A DNA stretch of 38,442 nucleotides from Kiloniellaceae bacterium (GCA_021776115.1 JAJFGN010000050.1:1-38442); one strand, 5' to 3'; shown: positions 15,822-23,599, numbered from the stretch's first letter. Notes: generated by a model from the letters alone, not told the origin. Numbers and translations: made by a program.

Positions 15822-16360
15822 GGTGATGTCAGTCTAACGCGAACCAGTCTCCAAGGCACCAGACATCGGGGTTTTCATGTCGCCAGTTGACGCTACTCAG
15901 CCAGAGCGGCGGAGCGGTTCTGCTTGAAGATGTCTCGGCGGTTGAGGTGACAGTCCTGATTAAAATGGTTGTGGATCGAGGCGTGATCGGCAGCGAATTT
16001 CTGTAGGGTCTTGATACCCCTGATTTTCGCCATCGCTCCCTCCCGTCGTCGAAACGGCTGATGGGAATTTTCCGCCCGATTGTTGAGCCACCGACCACAG
16101 ATCTGATCGGCGGCATTGCCGATCACCTTCATCGCAGCCCGGTATGACCGAAGACGATCCGTGACGATCGAGCGCGGCCGGCCGTAGCGTTTCATCGCAC
16201 GCTTCAGAAACTTCAGCGCAGCCTTGCGATCCCGGCGTTTCGTGGCAAAGACCTCGAGCACCTCGCCTTCGTGATCAACGGCCCGCCAAAGGTAGTGGGC
16301 CTCGCCATTGGTGCGCACGAACACCTCGTCCAGGTGCCAGCGCAACTGTGAATATGACCG
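15822..16360 (-). mobile_element. IS6-family insertion sequence, truncated
   Basis: The left terminus GGTGATGTCAGTCTAACGCG matches the end of the copy at 28656 (GGTGGTGTCAGTCTAATGCG). Homology continues through the transposase C-terminal two-thirds and breaks off at 16360 right after the codons for RSYS. The right inverted repeat and the transposase N-terminus are missing, so the copy cannot move by itself. It closes the right side of the acquired ABC operon. Confidence 0.85.
15893..16360 (-). pseudogene. IS6-family transposase, N-terminally truncated
   Basis: DDE transposase remnant of about 155 residues, against roughly 231 in the fuller copy at 28706-29401. It retains LDEVFV (first Asp), VTDRLRSYRAAMKVIG (second Asp), WLNNRAENSHQPFRRRE (Glu) and the end KQNRSAALAE. 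An open frame continues upstream to 16423, but that part (MARSPLAWQLLS...) has no transposase similarity and comes from the junction. It is not expected to be functional. Confidence 0.85.
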
Positions 16361-16445
16361 GTCCGGCCTTTGAAAGGCAGCGCTTGGGCTCAATAACTGC
16401 CACGCCAACGGCGATCGAGCCAATTACATGTCTTAGCAAGGTGCG

Positions 16446-16467
16446 TTATATACGAAATGTATATAAT
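16446..16467 (+). promoter_or_regulatory. Palindromic operator and -10 box of the second GntR gene
   Basis: Perfect inverted repeat with 8-base arms TTATATAC and GTATATAA around a 5-base spacer (16446-16466). The right arm overlaps a consensus -10 hexamer TATAAT at 16462-16467. GTATAC-type half-sites are common for FCD-class GntR repressors, so autoregulation is likely. A related, less perfect copy lies at 22614-22640 between the divergent catabolic operons. Confidence 0.6.
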
Positions 16468-16565
16468 ATGCGGCTTTGGCCCCATCGCGATGCTGCGGCT
16501 TGTTCCCGGGCGCGGCGGGACGTTGGGCCAAACGAAGCGGCAGTGACAATCGGGAGCCTATAACA

Positions 16566-17267
16566 GTGGCGAACGCGATACCAGAGACCAAGAGCCGGTC
16601 TACTGCGACCACAAGCGACCCTGGCGCGCCCCCGGCCGCGGGCCGCTCGCTCTCGGACCACGCCTATCAAAAGTTGTTGGATATGATCGTTCATCGCCAG
16701 CTTTCCGGCGGCGAGGTCTTGGTCGAAAGCCGCCTCGCCGGGGCGCTTGGCCTGACCCGCACGCCGTTGCGCGAAGCGCTGGTGCGCTTGGAGGGCGAAG
16801 GGCTTCTGGTCAAGCAGGCAAACCGCTCCTTCGCCGTGCGCGCCGTGCAAGTCTCTGAATTCTTTCAAAGTCTGCGGGTGCGTGAGTATTTGGAGAGCCA
16901 CGCCGCCGCGCTCGCCGCGACGCGCGCCGCGCCAGTGGATATCGAAGTATTGCGCAACCGAATCGCCCATCTGGCAAAGATAGAGGCGCAAAGCCCGGAG
17001 CATTGGAAGTTGGACAACGATCTGCACAACTGGCTCGCCCAGTCGAGCGGCAACGCGGTCTTGGCTCAAGTCGTGCGAAAGCTGCGGATCACCACCCAAT
17101 TATTCGAGATCGGCCAGCCTTTCGACCGGGTCCAGGCCGACGCGGCCGAACACCTGGCCATATTGCGGGCCCTGGAACAGGGCGATTCGGCGGCCGCGCG
17201 GCATAAGATTGTGCAACATTTGCATAACATCGAGGCGGACGTTTTACGAATTGTCAGCAGTCATTAA
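16566..17267 (+). CDS. GntR family transcriptional regulator, FCD subfamily
   Basis: Repressor-type DNA-binding protein of 233 residues from a GTG start at 16566, preceded by GGGAG at good spacing. The open frame extends 90 bases upstream, but that part overlaps the promoter. A winged helix-turn-helix is seen in SDHAYQKLLDMIVHRQLSGG, LAGALGLTRTPLREALVRLE (recognition helix) and the wing VKQANRSFAVRAV. The FCD ligand domain follows, with LDNDLHNWLAQSSGN and HKIVQHLHNI supplying the usual metal/ligand histidines. The palindrome in its promoter recurs at 22614-22640, so it probably controls both its own gene and the oxidase/transporter divergon (inference). Confidence 0.9.
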   Translation: MANAIPETKSRSTATTSDPGAPPAAGRSLSDHAYQKLLDMIVHRQLSGGEVLVESRLAGALGLTRTPLREALVRLEGEGLLVKQANRSFAVRAVQVSEFFQSLRVREYLESHAAALAATRAAPVDIEVLRNRIAHLAKIEAQSPEHWKLDNDLHNWLAQSSGNAVLAQVVRKLRITTQLFEIGQPFDRVQADAAEHLAILRALEQGDSAAARHKIVQHLHNIEADVLRIVSSH

Positions 17268-17319
17268 ACGAACCCAAGGCCGTGGCGCGGGGTAAAATCT
17301 TAACGCGGAGGATTGGGGA

Positions 17320-18357
17320 ATGGCGAAACACGAGTATGAAACGGGTCGGTTGAACCTCCCCTTCGTCGGGCTTTGCACCTTCGCCAAGCAGCCCGTTTGC
17401 CTGGACTGGGACCATATCGACGCCGATGTCGCCGTCCTTGGTGTCCCCTTCGACATGGGGACCCAGTACCGGGCCGGCGCGCGCTTCGGTCCGCGGGCGA
17501 TTCGCGAGGCCTCGACCCTGTTTTCCTTCGGCCACGGCGGCGCTTACGACTTCGAGGACGATGTCGTCTATCTGCCGGTCGACAAGGTCAGGATCGTCGA
17601 TATCGGCGATGCCGACATGATCCACACCGATACCGGCAAGAGTCACGACAACGCCGAGTTCGCGGTGCGCAAGATCCTGAAATCGGGCGCGCTGCCGGTG
17701 GTATTGGGGGGCGACCACGCGGTCCATATTCCCTGCATCCGGGCCTTCGCCGAGGAGCCGCCGGTGCACCTGATCCACATCAACGCGCATCTGGATTTCG
17801 TCGACGAGCGCCACGGCGTGCGCTACGGCCACGGCAATCCTCTCCGGCGCGCCTCGGAGATGCAACACGTCACCGGCATGACCCAGATGGGCATCCGCAA
17901 CGTCTCCTCCTCCAACCGGCGCGATTACGAGGCGGCGCGGGCGGCGGGCTCCGACATTCTCTCGGTGCGCGACGTCCGACGGCTCGGCACCCAAGGGGTG
18001 CTCGAGCGGATCCCCGACGGCGTGCGCTACTATGCCACCGTCGACGTCGACGGCTTCGACCCTTCGATCGCCCCGGGCACCGGCACCCCCAGCCACGGCG
18101 GCTTCCTCTATTACGAGGTGCTGGAGATCTTCCAGGGCCTGGTCAAGAAGGGCGACATTGTCGGGATCGACTTTGTCGAGGTGGCGCCGGATTACGATCG
18201 CTCCGGGATTACCGCCTTCCTCGCCGCCCAGTTCCTGATGAACCTGCTCGGCTTCATTTTCGAAGAGAAGCAGGCGCGCGGGGCGCCTGGAGGACTACGG
18301 GATCGCGCCCGGCAAGCCGGCCGACCTGGTCGTCCTCGACTGCGAGACCCCGGCTGA
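17320..18357 (+). CDS. Agmatinase/arginase-family ureohydrolase with altered metal site and foreign C-terminus
   Basis: Manganese ureohydrolase-type protein that would release urea from a guanidino compound. Family landmarks: GVPFDMGTQYRAGARFGPRAIR (41-62), GGDHA with metal ligand H133, and VDVDGFDPSIAPGTGTP with ligands D242 and D244. The DAHxD motif reads NAHLD (155-159), so one conserved aspartate ligand is asparagine (codon AAC). Homology ends around FLMNLLGFIFEEK (residue 317). The last 28 or so residues read out of frame through the tail of a deleted amidohydrolase gene (18272-18451), so the native stop was lost. GGAGG precedes the ATG. It lies directly after the GntR gene on the same strand, with a 52-base gap. 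Activity is uncertain; guanidinobutyrate, agmatine or guanidine-type substrates are all possible. Confidence 0.82.
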   Translation: MAKHEYETGRLNLPFVGLCTFAKQPVCLDWDHIDADVAVLGVPFDMGTQYRAGARFGPRAIREASTLFSFGHGGAYDFEDDVVYLPVDKVRIVDIGDADMIHTDTGKSHDNAEFAVRKILKSGALPVVLGGDHAVHIPCIRAFAEEPPVHLIHINAHLDFVDERHGVRYGHGNPLRRASEMQHVTGMTQMGIRNVSSSNRRDYEAARAAGSDILSVRDVRRLGTQGVLERIPDGVRYYATVDVDGFDPSIAPGTGTPSHGGFLYYEVLEIFQGLVKKGDIVGIDFVEVAPDYDRSGITAFLAAQFLMNLLGFIFEEKQARGAPGGLRDRARQAGRPGRPRLRDPG

Positions 18358-18451
18358 GGCCGTGCGCGAACTCGCCGCGCCCCTGTTCGGCTTCAAGCGC
18401 GGCCGGCGCAGCTTCTCCTGCCCCGAAGCCGTGCTGCATCGACCGGATTAG
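18272..18451 (+). pseudogene. C-terminal remnant of a cytosine-deaminase-like amidohydrolase
   Basis: In the frame +1 to the ureohydrolase, the translation RLEDYGIAPGKPADLVVLDC, then ETPAEAVRELAAPLFGFKRGRR and a stop at 18449-18451, is the typical last 50 residues of amidohydrolases of the cytosine/adenine deaminase group (G-x-PADLVVLD followed by the closing beta strand). No start or catalytic domain remains. A deletion apparently joined the end of the ureohydrolase gene to the end of this one. Confidence 0.7.
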
Positions 18452-18629
18452 CGCGGATCACGGGGCGGGTAGTCGCGGGCGGCGGTGTCCACTCACAGAT
18501 GCGCAACGGTCAAGCGCAACGAATCCCACGAGTGGCACTAAGCGGAAGGACCTAAATACGGGACTTTGCGATCGGTATCTGGCATAACACCCACATCGCC
18601 ACCCCGCCGCCCGCCTACGCGCCCGTGCC

Positions 18630-19562
18630 CTACAACAACCCCACCCCATGCAAGACCCCCCGCAACACCGCGATTTCCGGCTCCGAGAGCGCCGGCGTCG
18701 GCGGGCGGGCGGCGGCGCAGTCTAGGCGGCCCAGGAGTTTCAAGCAGGCCTTGAGGCGCGCGGTCGCCAGGCCGCCCGGGGCGGTGCCGTAGATCGCCTT
18801 GGCGAGGGGATAGACGATCTCGTGCGCGGCCCGGGCGGCGGCCAGGTCGCCGTCGCGCACGGCGGCGTCGAGGGCAACGATGGCCTCGGGCACGATGACC
18901 GCGAGGCTCACTTGACTGCCGTCGCTGCCCAGGACAAAGCAGGACAGGAGATGCTCGTCGCCCGAGGCCAGCACCGCCACCTCGGGCGCCACGGATTTGA
19001 CCAAGCGCCGGTTGGCCTCGTAGGCCGCGGTCTCCCAACTGCCTTCCTTGATGGCGGCCACGCGCGGCAGGACCACCAGGTCGCGCAAGACCGCGGGCGG
19101 ATAGGCCATGGCGCCGGCGCCGACCGGGGCCTGATAGAGCATGATCGGCAGATCGGTCGCCTCCAGGACCGCGCGGTGATGGTGGAGCACGGCGCGCCGG
19201 TCCAGGGACAGCGCCCAGGAATTGGGCGGAAACACCATGACCGCATCGGCCCCGGCCGCCGCCGCCTCGCGCGCCTCGATGGCCAGCTCCGCGCTCGATT
19301 CCTGGTTGACCCCGGCGACGATCGGGATGTCAGGACCGGCGGCCGCGCGCGCGACCTCGATCACGCGGCGCTTCTCCGCGCGGCTCAGCACGAAGTTCTC
19401 CCCGGCATGGCCGTTGGCGAGCAAACCCCGGATGCCAGGCACCGCGCTCACGGCCGCGACGTGGCCCGCCAAGGCGGTCTCGTCCACTTGGAAATCCTCG
19501 GCCATGGGACAGAGAGTGGCGGCGTAGATCCCGCCGAAGGGATGGCGTGGTTGCTTGCTCAT
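18630..19562 (-). CDS. Dihydrodipicolinate synthase (DapA) family lyase/deaminase
   Basis: Class I aldolase-fold TIM barrel of 310 residues. The Schiff-base lysine is K172 (VAAIKEGSWE), the proton-relay tyrosine is Y143 (MLYQAPVG; usual Y-N-x-P becomes Y-Q-A-P) and the phosphate/carboxylate loop GxxGE is GHAGE (51-55). The family covers lysine synthesis but also many catabolic enzymes, including 1-pyrroline-4-hydroxy-2-carboxylate deaminase, which works after heterotrimeric D-hydroxyproline dehydrogenases. It is the last gene of an operon with such an oxidase (19605-22584), so a catabolic deaminase or keto-acid aldolase is the best reading (inference). No proline racemase-family epimerase is in the window to confirm a hydroxyproline route. 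Confidence 0.85.
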   Translation of the reverse strand: MSKQPRHPFGGIYAATLCPMAEDFQVDETALAGHVAAVSAVPGIRGLLANGHAGENFVLSRAEKRRVIEVARAAAGPDIPIVAGVNQESSAELAIEAREAAAAGADAVMVFPPNSWALSLDRRAVLHHHRAVLEATDLPIMLYQAPVGAGAMAYPPAVLRDLVVLPRVAAIKEGSWETAAYEANRRLVKSVAPEVAVLASGDEHLLSCFVLGSDGSQVSLAVIVPEAIVALDAAVRDGDLAAARAAHEIVYPLAKAIYGTAPGGLATARLKACLKLLGRLDCAAARPPTPALSEPEIAVLRGVLHGVGLL

Positions 19563-19604
19563 GTCAGGCCGGCCTCCAGTCTCCGCTAGGTATTGTTTTG
19601 CCGC

Positions 19605-20735
19605 TCACGTGCATGACGGCGCGACCAAGAGCCGGTCGGCGTCGAACAGCGGCAGCTCGGGCGCCTGGCCGAGAATGTTCTGCGCGAGAAGCCGCCCGAA
19701 ATACGGTCCGCTCATATAGCCGGAATGCACGCACCCGATGACATAGGCCTCCGGAATCCCGCCCAAGGGCCCGGCGATGGGCAGGGCGTCGTCGGTTTCG
19801 GCCTCGAACCCGAGCCAGGACCGCACGATCCGGGTCTCGGCCAGCGCCGGCACGACGTAGCGGGCCAGGCGCAGATTGCCGATCAGATTGTCGGGAACGA
19901 TTTCGGTGGTGCGCCGGGCGCGATCGCCTTTGCCCTGCCAGCCGCCGCCGATCAGCACGGTGCCGTTGGCGAACTGCTTTAAGGACAGGAGGCCGCTGGC
20001 GACGCCGAGGACACTGCGCATGACCGGGCGCAAGCGTTCCGTAACGATGAGCTGGTTTACCAAAGCCTTGATGCGAATCCGCAATCCGAACCAAGCCAGC
20101 ATCTCCTCCAGCCAGACGCCGCTTGCCAGCACCAGGCGGCGCGCGCGCGGTGCCGCCCCTGCCATGGCCAAACGGAAGCCGCCGTCGCCGGCTTCGATGC
20201 CGGTGACCGGCGCATTCTCGTACAGCCGCACGCCGGCTTCGACCAGGGCGCGCCGATACGCCATGCCGGTCAGGTTGGCGGTGACATAGCCGTCCATCGG
20301 GCAGTGGGCGGCGAGCCGGAACCTGTCGGTGAGACCCGGCTCGATCGCGCGCGCGCGCGAGGTGGCGATTATCTCGATCGGCGCGCCTTGCGCGCGCCGG
20401 GCCTCGACCCGCGCCTCGAGCAGCGCCGCCTCTTGCGCCGTGAAGGCGAGAGAAAGACCGTCGGTCACGGTAACGCCCGGATCGCCGCCCAGCCAATCCG
20501 GCGCGGCCTTCCACATTTCCCAGCCGCGCATGGCATAGGGAATCAGCGCGGCGCGGGTCATATGCAGGGTCAGCGTGCCGGCATTCACGCCCGATGCCTC
20601 CCGGCACACCCCGCCGGCATCGATCAGGGCGCAGCGCATGCCGCCGCGCGCCAGGAACAAGGCCGTGGTCGCGCCCATGACACCGGCGCCCACCACCGCC
20701 GCGTCATAGGGCTCGCCAACGGGTATTTGTGCCAT
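19605..20735 (-). CDS. FAD-dependent D-amino acid/opine-type oxidoreductase, HcnC/LhpB-like subunit
   Basis: Flavoprotein of the DAO family, 376 residues. The frame is open far upstream, but the ATG at 20735 comes 29 bases after the previous stop and directly before the FAD-binding motif VVGAGVMGATTALFLA (G16-x-G-x-x-G21). The substrate domain and the closing GCVHSGYMSGPYFGRLLAQ are typical of HcnC, opine oxidase B and D-hydroxyproline dehydrogenase beta subunits. It oxidises an amine/imino acid and passes electrons to the alpha (20765-22201) and 2Fe-2S (22198-22584) subunits and then to the membrane chain. Third gene of a four-gene operon. Confidence 0.88.
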   Translation of the reverse strand: MAQIPVGEPYDAAVVGAGVMGATTALFLARGGMRCALIDAGGVCREASGVNAGTLTLHMTRAALIPYAMRGWEMWKAAPDWLGGDPGVTVTDGLSLAFTAQEAALLEARVEARRAQGAPIEIIATSRARAIEPGLTDRFRLAAHCPMDGYVTANLTGMAYRRALVEAGVRLYENAPVTGIEAGDGGFRLAMAGAAPRARRLVLASGVWLEEMLAWFGLRIRIKALVNQLIVTERLRPVMRSVLGVASGLLSLKQFANGTVLIGGGWQGKGDRARRTTEIVPDNLIGNLRLARYVVPALAETRIVRSWLGFEAETDDALPIAGPLGGIPEAYVIGCVHSGYMSGPYFGRLLAQNILGQAPELPLFDADRLLVAPSCT

Positions 20736-20764
20736 CTTGCCCAAGCTTGCCTCGCCCGTGCGCT

Positions 20765-22201
20765 CTACAATGGGGCCGCGGCCGGTAGCGGAATGTCGGC
20801 ATAGTCGAAATCGCCGGCCAAGGCATCCACGCCCAGCGGCCGCAGCGGAGCCCGCGCGGTCCAGGCGCCGGCGGCCTCGCGGGACCCGGTGCGCGCCGCC
20901 ACGATTTGGCCGACCGTGTCGCCGCACATGCGACCCTGGCATGGCCCCATGCCGCAACGGGTCCAGGACTTGAGCTGGTTCACATCGGCAGCCCCGCGCT
21001 CGAGCGCCGCTTCCACCTCGGCGCGGGTCACATCCTCGCAACGACACACCACCGTGTCGCCGGCGATGCCATCGACTTGTCCCGGGCGCTGGGCCATCAA
21101 GCGGGCCATGGCCCGGCCGAAGCGCCGGGCGCGTGCGAGCCGCCGCCGCAAGGGCGCCGTCGCGCGCGCGTGGTGCCCGGCATCGATCCGGCCGAGATCG
21201 AGCGCCGCCGTCATCCCGGCGATCCGGCCGGCCAGGAACGCGGCCGCCGCCCCGCGCACCCCGGCGCCGTCGCCGGCGGCATAGAGCCCAGCGCGGCTGC
21301 TGCGCTGATCGCGGTCGAGCCGGGGCACCCATCCGCCCGCATCGGCATCGAAAACCACCTCGGCCCCGAGCAAGCGCACCGCCTCCGTCGCCGGAATCAA
21401 CCCATGGCCGACGACCAGGCTGTCCGCCTCCAGCGTCTTTTCGCTTGCCGATGGGATGGGGCGGCCCGCAGCATCCACGGCGCCGAGCGAGACCTCCAGC
21501 CCGGCGCCCGCCGCGCGCGCCTCGCGCACGCCATGACGGAACAGCAAGGGCACGCCCTGGGCGCGAAGTCGTGCCATCCAGGATGCGCCCCGCAGAAGAT
21601 CGCGCGGTTGCCCAAGCAGGGCCGGCAGGGCATGCAACCAGGCGCCCGGCCCGGCCAGATCGGCGACCGCCACGACCTGCCCGCCGCCCTTCCGGATAGC
21701 GTTGGCAACCGCGAACAGCAGCGGACCGCAGCCGGCGACCAATACCCGCTCGCCCGGCAGCACGCACTGCGACTTCAGCAGTATGGTCGCGGCGGCCAGG
21801 CCCATGACGCCGGGCAGGGTCCAGCCCGGAAACGGCACGACCCGCTCGGTCGCGCCGGCCGCCGCCACGATGCCCTTGGGCCGCCAGGATTCCGGGCCCT
21901 CCGGGCCCAAGGCATCGACTCTCAGGTCGGTTCCAATCGACCACACCAGGCGGCCAAAGGCGGTGCCGGCGCCGGAGTCCGCGAGAAGACGGCGCTGCCG
22001 CTCACCTTCCCGGTAGTCCGGGCCGAGGCCGCTCGCGTCGCCCGGCTCGAAAGCGCCCGGCAGGGGCCGATACACCTGGCCGCCGGCGGCGGACCCTGAG
22101 TCCACGATCAACGCCTCGACCCCGCAGGTGGCCAGCGCCAGCGCTGCGCCCAGGCCCGCCGGGCCCGCGCCCAGGATCAGGATTTCGGGATCGCGGGTCA
22201 C
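20765..22201 (-). CDS. FAD/NAD(P)-binding oxidoreductase with BFD-like 2Fe-2S domain, HcnB/OoxA-like subunit
   Basis: Alpha subunit of the heterotrimeric oxidase, 478 residues. The start is GTG 22201, overlapping the TGA of the preceding gene (GTGA); an ATG upstream would add an Arg-rich extension. Domains: an N-terminal Rossmann FAD site LILGAGPAGLGAALALA, a second dinucleotide fold VLVAGCGPLLFAVANAI near residue 155, the FAD closing motif LYAAGDGAGVRGAAAAFLAG, and a C-terminal BFD-like iron-sulfur domain with cysteines near 386, 388, 416, 421 and 426 (CRCEDV and CGMGPCQGRMCG). This architecture is shared by HcnB, octopine/nopaline oxidase A and D-hydroxyproline dehydrogenase alpha. The substrate is not determined by this subunit. 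Confidence 0.9.
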   Translation of the reverse strand: MTRDPEILILGAGPAGLGAALALATCGVEALIVDSGSAAGGQVYRPLPGAFEPGDASGLGPDYREGERQRRLLADSGAGTAFGRLVWSIGTDLRVDALGPEGPESWRPKGIVAAAGATERVVPFPGWTLPGVMGLAAATILLKSQCVLPGERVLVAGCGPLLFAVANAIRKGGGQVVAVADLAGPGAWLHALPALLGQPRDLLRGASWMARLRAQGVPLLFRHGVREARAAGAGLEVSLGAVDAAGRPIPSASEKTLEADSLVVGHGLIPATEAVRLLGAEVVFDADAGGWVPRLDRDQRSSRAGLYAAGDGAGVRGAAAAFLAGRIAGMTAALDLGRIDAGHHARATAPLRRRLARARRFGRAMARLMAQRPGQVDGIAGDTVVCRCEDVTRAEVEAALERGAADVNQLKSWTRCGMGPCQGRMCGDTVGQIVAARTGSREAAGAWTARAPLRPLGVDALAGDFDYADIPLPAAAPL

Positions 22202-22584
22202 CCCGCGGCCCCGGTCTCGACCCGCATGCCGTCGCAAACCGCGACCTGGCACGCGAGCGCCCGCTTACCGTCAACCCGCACCAGGCATTCCTGGCAGGCG
22301 CCCATCATGCAAAACACGCCGCGCGGGGTTCCGGCCCGCGAGCTTTGGCGCAGCGCGCGACGGCCGGCGGCCAGCAAGGCGGCGGCCAGGCTCTCCCCGG
22401 CAAAGGCGTCGAGGGCCTGGCCATCGACCCACAGGGTAACGGCCGGGCCCCGGCGAACCTGATTTGCGATGCGAAGCGGCATGGTGGGCCTGAAGGCGGT
22501 CTCCTCTTCGGTGCGGCGATTCGGCTCGCGTCCGGAACGCGGGCCCGCGTGTGTGCCGCCGCGCGGCAAGCTTTGTGTTGACAT
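22198..22584 (-). CDS. 2Fe-2S ferredoxin-like subunit, HcnA-like
   Basis: Small electron-transfer subunit of 128 residues. Its iron-sulfur ligands C92, C97, C100 and C112 form C-x4-C-x2-C-x11-C (GVFCMMGACQECLVRVDG, then LACQ), as in HcnA. The preferred start is the ATG at 22584. A second ATG at residue 35 (MPLRIANQVRRGP) is nearer to where family homology begins, and the first 34 residues are low complexity, so the start is uncertain. First gene of the leftward operon; the divergent transporter gene begins 150 bases to the right, with the palindrome at 22614-22640 between them. Confidence 0.87.
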   Translation of the reverse strand: MSTQSLPRGGTHAGPRSGREPNRRTEEETAFRPTMPLRIANQVRRGPAVTLWVDGQALDAFAGESLAAALLAAGRRALRQSSRAGTPRGVFCMMGACQECLVRVDGKRALACQVAVCDGMRVETGAAG

Positions 22585-22613
22585 TCTTATGCCGCGATGG
22601 TCGGATGGCAACA

Positions 22614-22640
22614 AGATCGTATATAATATGTATATGATCT
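22614..22640. promoter_or_regulatory. Shared operator candidate between divergent oxidase and transporter operons
   Basis: AGATC (22614-22618) and GATCT (22636-22640) flank an A/T-rich core with TATAAT (22622-22627) and ATGTATAT. The 27-base region is an imperfect palindrome with 10 of 13 symmetric pairs. Aligned with the perfect palindrome at 16446-16466, 15 of 21 bases agree. The position lies 30 bases before the leftward start and 95 before the rightward start, suitable for control of both by the GntR protein at 16566 (inference). Confidence 0.5.
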
Positions 22641-22734
22641 GACCGAACAAGAGTTCGGCGACGAAGCGAGGGAATGGCAAACGCCCGAGCGAGGGTTTTG
22701 ATTTGCCAAAATTGGGACAGAGGAGGCAGAAGAA

Positions 22735-23544
22735 ATGCTGGGATCAATCCTAAGACACCTAGCCGGCGCAGCCATCGCGATCGCGCTTTTGGCTCCGGTT
22801 GGCGGCGAAGCAAGAACGCTCGATGAAATCTTGTCATCGAAGAAGCTGGTCGTTGGCGTAAACCCGACCCTGCCACCGCTCGGCAAATATAACGACAAGA
22901 ACGAGATTGTCGGCTTCGACGTAGACGTCTCCCAGCGGATCGCCGAGATGCTCGGCGTCGAGCTCGAGATCGTCAAGGTTGGCTCGCCCGACAGAATTCC
23001 TTTCGTGGCCAGCGGCAAGATCGATTACGTCATGGGCGCAATGACCCGCAACCCGCAGCGCGCCAAGATCATCGACTTCTCGGTGCCGGTCCATACCGAG
23101 GTCTTCGGCGTCCTGACCACCGAAGGCAAGCCCTACAAGCACTGGAAGGAACTAAACGATTCCAGCGTCAAGCTGGTCCAGGTGCGCGGAACGACTCCGG
23201 TCAAGTTCATCGAGAAAAACCTGCCGAAGGCGGAAGTCCTCCTGCTGGACAACTACCCGGACGTGATTCGCGCGCTGGCACAAGGCCGCGGGGATGCTAT
23301 GGTCGACGTGGTGGATTTTGTCGGCGAGCACATGAACAAGTACGACGTCAAATGGAAGGTCGTCGAAACGCCGGTCAATGTCTACTTCTGCACGCTGGGC
23401 GTGGCCAAGGGCAACGACAGCCTGCGCAATTGGCTAAACGTCGCGTTGTTCGAGCTCCACCGCGAAGGCTTTATCGACGAGACCTGGAAGAAGTGGTTCG
23501 GGATCGACATGCTTTTCAGTGTCAGCGCGTCGCCCTACTTCTGA
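22735..23544 (+). CDS. Polar amino acid ABC transporter substrate-binding protein (family 3)
   Basis: Periplasmic binding protein of 269 residues with a Sec signal peptide (HLAGAAIAIALLAPVGGEA, cleavage near residue 25). The mature protein shows the family 3 pattern: LVVGVNPTLPPLGKYNDKNE, then IVGFDVDVSQRIAEMLGVEL and the DYVMGAMTRNPQRAKIIDFS loop that binds the amino-acid carboxylate. GAGGAGG lies ahead of the ATG. It is the first gene of the rightward operon (binding protein, two permeases, ATPase, two hydrolases, exporter). The ligand is probably an amino acid or derivative that the co-regulated oxidase and hydrolases degrade (inference). Confidence 0.92.
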   Translation: MLGSILRHLAGAAIAIALLAPVGGEARTLDEILSSKKLVVGVNPTLPPLGKYNDKNEIVGFDVDVSQRIAEMLGVELEIVKVGSPDRIPFVASGKIDYVMGAMTRNPQRAKIIDFSVPVHTEVFGVLTTEGKPYKHWKELNDSSVKLVQVRGTTPVKFIEKNLPKAEVLLLDNYPDVIRALAQGRGDAMVDVVDFVGEHMNKYDVKWKVVETPVNVYFCTLGVAKGNDSLRNWLNVALFELHREGFIDETWKKWFGIDMLFSVSASPYF

Positions 23545-23564
23545 GGTTTGGGAGCGACAGCCTA

Positions 23565-23599
23565 CGCCGCCCCGGCACCCTTAACCTGCCGGGGCGGCG
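23565..23599 (+). terminator. Stem-loop after the amino acid binding-protein gene
   Basis: Perfect 13-base inverted repeat CGCCGCCCCGGCA / TGCCGGGGCGGCG with a 9-base loop, 20 bases past the stop codon and 45 bases before the permease start. No T-tract follows. This is the strongest of the four hairpins found after binding-protein genes in this window. Confidence 0.65.

Noticed and set aside
15893-16423. Reading the truncated IS6 transposase as a complete 176-residue gene
   Set aside because: Residues before RSYS have no transposase similarity and the DNA match to the other copy ends at 16360, so this is a junction product.
19605-21944. Continuous 779-codon frame that would fuse extra sequence to the HcnC-like oxidase
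   Set aside because: Everything before residue 404 is out-of-frame translation of the HcnB-like gene; the FAD motif starts right after the ATG at 20735.
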